Below the pieces are notes generated by a model. That model made no database searches, was not told the DNA's origin, and was given only the letters and a program-made list of their open reading frames with translations. From contig JAAWGY010000085.1 in NCBI GenBank assembly GCA_022795575.1, forward strand, positions 1-8,638: 8,638 nucleotides of DNA, written 5' to 3'. Positions 5,619 through 8,638 of the stretch are shown here, piece by piece. The DNA is from Angelakisella sp. (GTDB taxonomy: Bacteria > Bacillota > Clostridia > Oscillospirales > Ruminococcaceae). Numbering within the stretch: the first letter of the stretch is position 1; every line of letters starts with the position of its first letter. The position numbers and the translations under genes are program-made.

Positions 5619-6782
5619 ATGTTGTTCTACCGCTATCCACGCTTTTCTTCCGGTTCCCGGCCCGGTCGGGGGAACCGTCCTGCTGCCCCGGCCAGCCCGG
5701 CAGACGCCGCCCCGGCGGAAACGAACAGGCCCCAGGCAGCCCCCGGCACCAGTGCCCAGCAGCCGGGGAAACCGGCCGAGACTGCCGCTCCCAAATGCGC
5801 CCAAGGACCGGCAGCGCCGAAAAGCGGGCCTGTGTCCAGAGGTCCCCAGGGACCGGCGGCGCCCAGTCTTCGGGGCCCCCAGGGACCGGTTGGACCAAAG
5901 GGCTATACTGGCCCCCGGGGGGAGCGGGGGCCGGCGGGTGCCCAGGGGGAGCCCGGGCCTCGGGGACCACAGGGGCCTGCCGGGCCCAAGGGTGACACCG
6001 GCCCCCGGGGGGAACGGGGACCGGCGGGTGCCCAGGGAGAGCCCGGGCCTTGGGGGCCACAGGGGCCTACTGGGCCCAAGGGTGACACCGGCCCCCGGGG
6101 GGAGCGGGGACCGGCGGGTGCCCAGGGAGAGCCCGGGCCTCGGGGACCACAGGGGCCTACTGGGCCCAAGGGCGACACCGGCCCCCGGGGGGAGCGGGGG
6201 CCGGCGGGACCGGCCGGTCCTGCCCAAGCGGACAGCATCACCATCGGCAGGACCATCACCGGGGAGCCCGGCAGCTTGGCGGCGGTCATCGACCGCACCG
6301 GCGGGCCCCACCACCTGCTGGACTTTGTCATCCCCTGCGGTGCTTCGGAGAGCGCCTGTGCCGTTTTCCGGGTGGCCGAGGGGGCCGGCGGCAGCTGCGC
6401 CCCCCTTCCCCTCAAGCGGCAGGCGGGCCGGGGCCGGGGGATCGCCCTTGCCCCTGACGGTACCGCCGTCCGGCTGGCGGGGGGACGCATCTACCTGGTG
6501 GCCTGCCTCCTCCAGGGGATGGTCAGCGGCCCCCTGGACAGCTTTGCCGACGCCTTCCTTGCCGTCACCCCCGCCCTGGACGGCGTCCCGGACCGGGAGC
6601 GGAGCGCTCGGAGCTGCTTTACCGGGGACGGGGCAGCGGTGGTTTCGGTTTCCTCCGTCTTTTTGCTGCCGGTGGCGGGGCCGGGACGGGAGCTGTCCCT
6701 CAGCTTTGTTGCCGAGGCCTCGGCGGGGGAGCTCTCCCCCCTTACCGGCACTGTCTCGGTGCTGGCAGCTGCCAGCCTGTAG
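5619..6782 (+). CDS. Collagen-like (BclA-type) surface protein
   Basis: A 387-residue protein. Residues 1-85 are a Pro/Ala-rich, non-hydrophobic leader starting MLFYRYPRFSS, with broken collagen triplets near its end. Residues 86-202 are 39 uninterrupted Gly-X-Y triplets (GPKGDTGPRGERGPAGAQGE type) expected to form a trimeric collagen helix. Residues ~204-240 (ADSITIGRTITGEPGS to LLDFVIPCG) resemble a linker I associate with clostridial collagen-like proteins. The C-terminal part (~250-387) ends with a beta-strand pattern suggestive of the TNF-like trimerisation domain of BclA. There is no signal peptide, sortase motif or membrane anchor, so a spore-surface (exosporium) protein made in the mother cell fits better than a secreted one. 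The start is supported by GGAGGAGGG six bases before ATG. A sigma-K-like promoter lies upstream and a DUF11 gene follows. Confidence 0.88.
   Translation: MLFYRYPRFSSGSRPGRGNRPAAPASPADAAPAETNRPQAAPGTSAQQPGKPAETAAPKCAQGPAAPKSGPVSRGPQGPAAPSLRGPQGPVGPKGYTGPRGERGPAGAQGEPGPRGPQGPAGPKGDTGPRGERGPAGAQGEPGPWGPQGPTGPKGDTGPRGERGPAGAQGEPGPRGPQGPTGPKGDTGPRGERGPAGPAGPAQADSITIGRTITGEPGSLAAVIDRTGGPHHLLDFVIPCGASESACAVFRVAEGAGGSCAPLPLKRQAGRGRGIALAPDGTAVRLAGGRIYLVACLLQGMVSGPLDSFADAFLAVTPALDGVPDRERSARSCFTGDGAAVVSVSSVFLLPVAGPGRELSLSFVAEASAGELSPLTGTVSVLAAASL
5874..6224 (+). repeat. 90-bp tandem repeat encoding Gly-X-Y triplets
   Basis: The period is exactly 90 bases (ten triplets, 30 residues); a CCCAGGG-starting phase recurs at 5941, 6031 and 6121. 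The three full copies differ from neighbours at about six of 90 positions each, mostly G/A or C/T changes, and a degenerate partial copy precedes them. One change (CGG to TGG) places Trp145 in a GPW triplet. The opposite strand also reads as a Gly/Pro-rich frame because GGN and CCN are complementary; it is not a gene. Confidence 0.9.
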
Positions 6783-6788
6783 CGCCGT

Positions 6789-6816
6789 ACCATTCCGGCC
6801 CCTGCCGCATATCCTG
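6789..6816 (+). promoter_or_regulatory. Sigma-K-like promoter before the DUF11 gene
   Basis: ACC (6789-6791), 16 bases, then CATATCCTG (6808-6816). It matches the element before the collagen-like gene in spacing and in eight of nine -10 bases. It begins seven bases after the collagen-like gene's stop codon, so the DUF11 gene can be transcribed separately. Expected start near 6822, giving a ~60-base leader. Confidence 0.5.
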
Positions 6817-6829
6817 ATACCAGAGAACC

Positions 6830-6882
6830 CCGGGGCCCGGCCCCGGTATCTCCAACACTATAACAAAACAGGAGTGACTCCT
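6830..6882 (+). promoter_or_regulatory. Leader hairpins, one enclosing the DUF11 ribosome binding site
   Basis: First hairpin: CCGGGGC (6830-6836), loop CCG, GCCCCGG (6840-6846). An alternative outer pairing is GATACC (6816-6821) with GGTATC (6845-6850). Second hairpin: AGGAG (6870-6874), loop TGA, CTCCT (6878-6882), so the ribosome binding site itself pairs with the bases just before the ATG at 6884. The five-base stem is short, but it could reduce initiation until melted or bound. Confidence 0.45.
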
Positions 6883-6883
6883 C

Positions 6884-7756
6884 ATGCCTACACCGCTGAA
6901 CAACCAAGCAAGTATCCGCTACAGCTACAACAACAACACCGGCACCGGGGCCGCCAGCTCCAACACCGTCACCACCAACCTCCTGGACCGGTACACCCTT
7001 TCCGCCACCAAGACGCCTCTTTCCGCCACCTTCCGCCCCGGCGAAAATATCACCTATGTGCTGCGCCTGGAAAACAACGGCAGCGGCGATCTTTACAACG
7101 TCACCGTAGCCGATAACTTAGGCAGCGGCGGCGCGGCGGCGCCCCTGGTCTACAACACCGCCTCGCTGCGGGCCTATGTGGGCGGCAACCTGGTCACACT
7201 AACCCCCACCTCCCAGCCCGGTCTTGTTACCGCCGTTCTTCCCGGCGCACTGCCCGCCGGGGGCGTCGCCCTGCTGGTCTACACCGCCCGTGTCCGGGAG
7301 GACCTGGACCGCAGCGTCCAGGACATCACCAACACGGCGGCTGTCACCGCAAACGGCGGCTCCGCGGCCGGCCCCGCCGTCACCGTCACCCCCGCCCCCA
7401 CCGCCACCATCCTCCGGGAATCCTACGCCGCCGTTTCCCTCTACAAGGAGGGCGACAAGCAGAACATCATGTCCGGGGACACCCTGACCTACACCTTCAC
7501 CCTCACCAACGAGGGCAACCAGATTGCCGACGACGTAACCCTTACCGACGCCCTCCCCACCGGCTTTACCGTAAACCAGGTGTCGGTGACAAGCGGCGGC
7601 ACCACCACCGTCCTCTCCCCCTCCGACTACACCATCGCCGCCGATAACACCATCACCATCCCCAGCGCCACCGGCACCGCCATCCAGGTACCTGCCGCCA
7701 CCGTTGCCTCCCCCGGTGTTACCACCGTGGAGATCAGCGGCACCGTCACCGTCTGA
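6884..7756 (+). CDS. DUF11 repeat protein, probable spore-surface component
   Basis: A 290-residue protein with two DUF11-type (PF01345/TIGR01451) immunoglobulin-like repeats. Repeat 1 is ~38-155, with YTLSATKTPLSATFRPGENI, YVLRLENNGSGDLYNVTVAD and the closing ITNTAAVTAN. Repeat 2 is ~180-290, with LYKEGDKQNIMSGDTLTYTF and TLTNEGNQIADDVTLTDALP. It has no cysteine, no signal peptide, no transmembrane segment and no LPXTG motif, unlike many DUF11 proteins that are secreted and wall-anchored. The N-terminus MPTPLNNQASIRYSYNNNTG looks mature. The start ATG has AGGAG nine bases upstream. With the collagen-like gene before it, matching sigma-K-like promoters and bofA after it, assembly on the spore surface from the mother cell is inferred, not shown. 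It ends in a beta strand at a natural domain boundary and appears complete. Confidence 0.85.
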   Translation: MPTPLNNQASIRYSYNNNTGTGAASSNTVTTNLLDRYTLSATKTPLSATFRPGENITYVLRLENNGSGDLYNVTVADNLGSGGAAAPLVYNTASLRAYVGGNLVTLTPTSQPGLVTAVLPGALPAGGVALLVYTARVREDLDRSVQDITNTAAVTANGGSAAGPAVTVTPAPTATILRESYAAVSLYKEGDKQNIMSGDTLTYTFTLTNEGNQIADDVTLTDALPTGFTVNQVSVTSGGTTTVLSPSDYTIAADNTITIPSATGTAIQVPAATVASPGVTTVEISGTVTV

Positions 7757-7786
7757 TCCTCCCCTGTATCCTTCCGCCCCGGGCCT

Positions 7787-7836
7787 CCGCCTGTCTGCAA
7801 GGCTTGACCTTTTGACAGGCGGGGGCGGGTGTTTTA
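7787..7836 (+). terminator. Terminator after the DUF11 gene
   Basis: A nine-base perfect stem, CCGCCTGTC (7787-7795) with GACAGGCGG (7814-7822), has an inner AAGG/CCTT pairing in the loop. It is followed by GGGCGGGTGTTTT, and another run of T lies at 7843-7849. CCGCCC upstream can also pair with GGGCGG downstream. It sits 30 bases after the stop codon and separates the DUF11 gene from the yaaL-bofA unit. Confidence 0.7.
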
Positions 7837-7866
7837 CCAAACTTTTTTTGCTGGGTATATATTCCG

Positions 7867-7896
7867 GCATTTTCGGCCATAATCCTTGCATAAAAT
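7867..7896 (+). promoter_or_regulatory. Sigma-E-like promoter before yaaL-bofA
   Basis: GCATTTT (7867-7873), exactly 14 bases, then GCATAAAAT (7888-7896). Against the sigma-E consensus kmATATT-N14-GCATACAhT, as I recall it, there is one mismatch in each half. Transcription would begin near 7903, giving a very short leader that still includes the GGGAGG ribosome binding site (7904-7909). bofA is sigma-E-dependent in Bacillus subtilis, which agrees. Confidence 0.55.
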
Positions 7897-7917
7897 TAGT
7901 GTAGGGAGGAATGGACG

Positions 7918-8226
7918 ATGAATCATTACGCTGCCAGGTTTTTTTTGCCGGCAAAAAAGGCCATGCCCCTGCAAGCTGCCGGTACCCGGCGCAAGATTGC
8001 CCAGGTGCGGATGCAGCTGGCCTGCGCCGAGGACCTTTTTAACTTTGTCACTGACGAGGATATGCTGGACTCCTGCATCTATCAGCTGAAGTCGCTACAG
8101 CTTTACTACGGCTTTTTGATGCGCCAGGTGCGCCAGGAGGAGCTGGGGCGGGAGGAGCCCCGGCCGGAGACCGTCTCCCCGTTGCTGGAGGCCCGGCCCG
8201 AAGGGATGGTGGAGAGCATGGGGTAG
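7918..8226 (+). CDS. yaaL: DUF2508 (YaaL-like) small protein
   Basis: A 102-residue protein with no membrane segment or signal peptide. Residues ~25-75 are helical, with RRKIAQVRMQLACAEDLFNF and SCIYQLKSLQLYYGFLMRQV. The last helix resembles the DUF2508/YaaL pattern (Y-x-L-K-x2-x-Y-x2-LLR-x-A). In Bacillus subtilis and many Clostridia, yaaL lies directly before bofA, and the same order here is the best support. The function is unknown. In B. subtilis recR precedes yaaL; here recR is absent and the DUF11 gene takes that position. The start ATG 7918 has GGGAGG eight bases upstream; ATG 7911 is in another frame. The Pro/Glu-rich tail (~75-102) is unlike the rest and may be disordered. The bofA start is only 11 bases after the stop. 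Confidence 0.7.
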   Translation: MNHYAARFFLPAKKAMPLQAAGTRRKIAQVRMQLACAEDLFNFVTDEDMLDSCIYQLKSLQLYYGFLMRQVRQEELGREEPRPETVSPLLEARPEGMVESMG

Positions 8227-8237
8227 CGGAAAGCCCT

Positions 8238-8477
8238 GTGGTGGCTGGGGGGCTGGTGCTGGCCTTCCTTCTGCTGGCGCTGCTAATCCGGATGCGCAGG
8301 GCGGTGGGCACCGCCCTTGCCTCCGCGGCCATCGGCATTGCCGCCATGGGGGCTGTTAATCTTACCGGTATTGTTACCGGCGTGGTACTGCCCTGGAACC
8401 TCTTTACTCTGTTGGTCTGCGTTGTTTTGGGGGCGCCGGGGGTGGTGTCGCTGCTGATTTTGCAGCTTTTTTGGTAG
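8238..8477 (+). CDS. bofA: Pro-sigma-K processing inhibitor BofA family
   Basis: A 79-residue very hydrophobic protein, close to the usual ~85. Three membrane segments are visible: ~3-17, ~26-49 and ~55-78. The family signature lies in the second half: Asn41-Leu42, Gly45, Leu51-Pro52-x-Asn54, Thr57, then LGAPGVVSLLIL (64-75). In Bacillus, BofA sits in the outer forespore membrane with SpoIVFA and holds the protease SpoIVFB inactive until the forespore signals, delaying sigma-K activation. Some Clostridia keep BofA without the full partner set. The start is GTG at 8238, with a weak GCGGAAAG before it and 11 bases after the yaaL stop, so translational coupling is likely. No intrinsic terminator with a rightward T-run follows; the hairpin cluster beyond 8540 may serve. 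Confidence 0.88.
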   Translation: MVAGGLVLAFLLLALLIRMRRAVGTALASAAIGIAAMGAVNLTGIVTGVVLPWNLFTLLVCVVLGAPGVVSLLILQLFW

Positions 8478-8542
8478 CTGCGGTGGTACATAACAAAAAG
8501 GGGCCCGTCTGCCCAAAATGCGCCTGCCGAGAAACGAAGCCG

Positions 8543-8625
8543 CCTGTCCCACAGGTTGTGCCCGCCCGGGCTACCGGGCCGCAGGTCCAGGGCCGCGCAG
8601 GCCCTGGTCGCTCCCGCAGGAGCGA
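8543..8625. repeat. Cluster of tight GC-rich hairpins
   Basis: Four perfect hairpins lie almost end to end: CCTGT/ACAGG (8543-8555); GCCCGG-GCTA-CCGGGC (8564-8579); an eight-base stem CCAGGGCC/GGCCCTGG with loop GCGCA (8587-8607); and TCGCTCC-CGCA-GGAGCGA (8608-8625). No T-run follows in either direction and no tRNA, rRNA or known structured RNA was recognised. It could be a dispersed palindromic repeat or the edge of a structured RNA cut by the window end. Bases 8478-8542 hold nothing else that can be supported. Confidence 0.55.
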
Positions 8626-8638
8626 AACTCCCCAGGAC

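Noticed and set aside
5903..6490. Leftward collagen-like Gly/Pro frame opposite the collagen array
   Set aside because: GGN and CCN codons are complementary, so the antisense strand of a collagen gene automatically reads Gly/Pro-rich. There is no ribosome binding site or sensible ends.
5389..7116. 575-codon rightward open frame spanning the collagen-like gene and beyond
   Set aside because: It has no ribosome binding site, is rich in Arg/Pro from shifted GC-rich codons, and overlaps two well-supported genes in other frames.
7199..7954. 251-codon leftward Gly-rich frame over the DUF11 gene
   Set aside because: Low-complexity shadow of Thr/Pro/Ala codons; it crosses a terminator and a promoter region.
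8499..8517. Intrinsic terminator for a leftward gene beyond the window (GGGC, loop, GCCC, then CTTTTT)
   Set aside because: The stem is only four base pairs and no leftward gene is visible, so it is too weak to annotate.
8543..8638. tRNA or known structured RNA at the right end
   Set aside because: The hairpins do not form a cloverleaf, and no T-loop, anticodon arm or RNase P/tmRNA/SRP signature was found.

Overview
The window looks like a chromosomal segment from a GC-rich, spore-forming, Gram-positive member of the Clostridia, probably of the Oscillospiraceae/Ruminococcaceae type. The reasons are strong purine-rich ribosome binding sites (AGGAGG-like) before most genes, GC-rich codon use, a bofA sporulation gene, a collagen-like spore-surface-type protein and a DUF434-family protein. 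No rRNA, tRNA, CRISPR array, transposase or phage gene was seen.

Left part (1-1860). A short composite GC-rich hairpin repeat (1-115) is followed by a leftward GntR/RCK_C regulator with the architecture of the c-di-AMP receptor BusR (220-861). Divergent from it is a rightward DUF434-family gene (about 1068-1772) with no normal start codon in its reading frame. The intergenic region holds a candidate promoter for each gene, and an inverted repeat lies over the -35 and -10 of the regulator. A long hairpin terminator (1778-1818) separates the DUF434 gene from the convergent gene to its right.

Middle part (1859-5370), all leftward. A probable operon starts at a strong vegetative-type promoter (5341-5369). 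It runs through a scar in which the first 43 residues of a malic enzyme are joined, out of frame, to the last ~21 residues of a class II fumarase. Then come an unrecognised Trp/Cys-rich 162-residue protein, a class-3-type aldehyde dehydrogenase and cytidine deaminase (cdd). A NagD/AraL-type HAD phosphatase follows from its own promoter.

Right part (5370-8638), all rightward and sporulation-flavoured. It contains a collagen-like protein with 39 uninterrupted Gly-X-Y triplets built on a 90-bp repeat, a two-repeat DUF11 protein without a signal peptide, and a DUF2508 (YaaL-like)-bofA pair. Both surface-protein genes are preceded by near-identical ACC-N16-CATAT(A/C)CTG elements resembling sigma-K promoters. 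The yaaL-bofA pair is preceded by GCATTTT-N14-GCATAAAAT, resembling a sigma-E promoter. The reading offered is a mother-cell-expressed spore-coat/exosporium locus beside a sporulation checkpoint gene. The window ends in a cluster of tight GC-rich hairpins.

Most interesting points: the malic enzyme/fumarase deletion scar, the matched sporulation-type promoters, the BusR-like regulator with a candidate operator over its own promoter, and the missing start codon of the DUF434 gene. All family assignments come from reading motifs by eye; no database search was possible.
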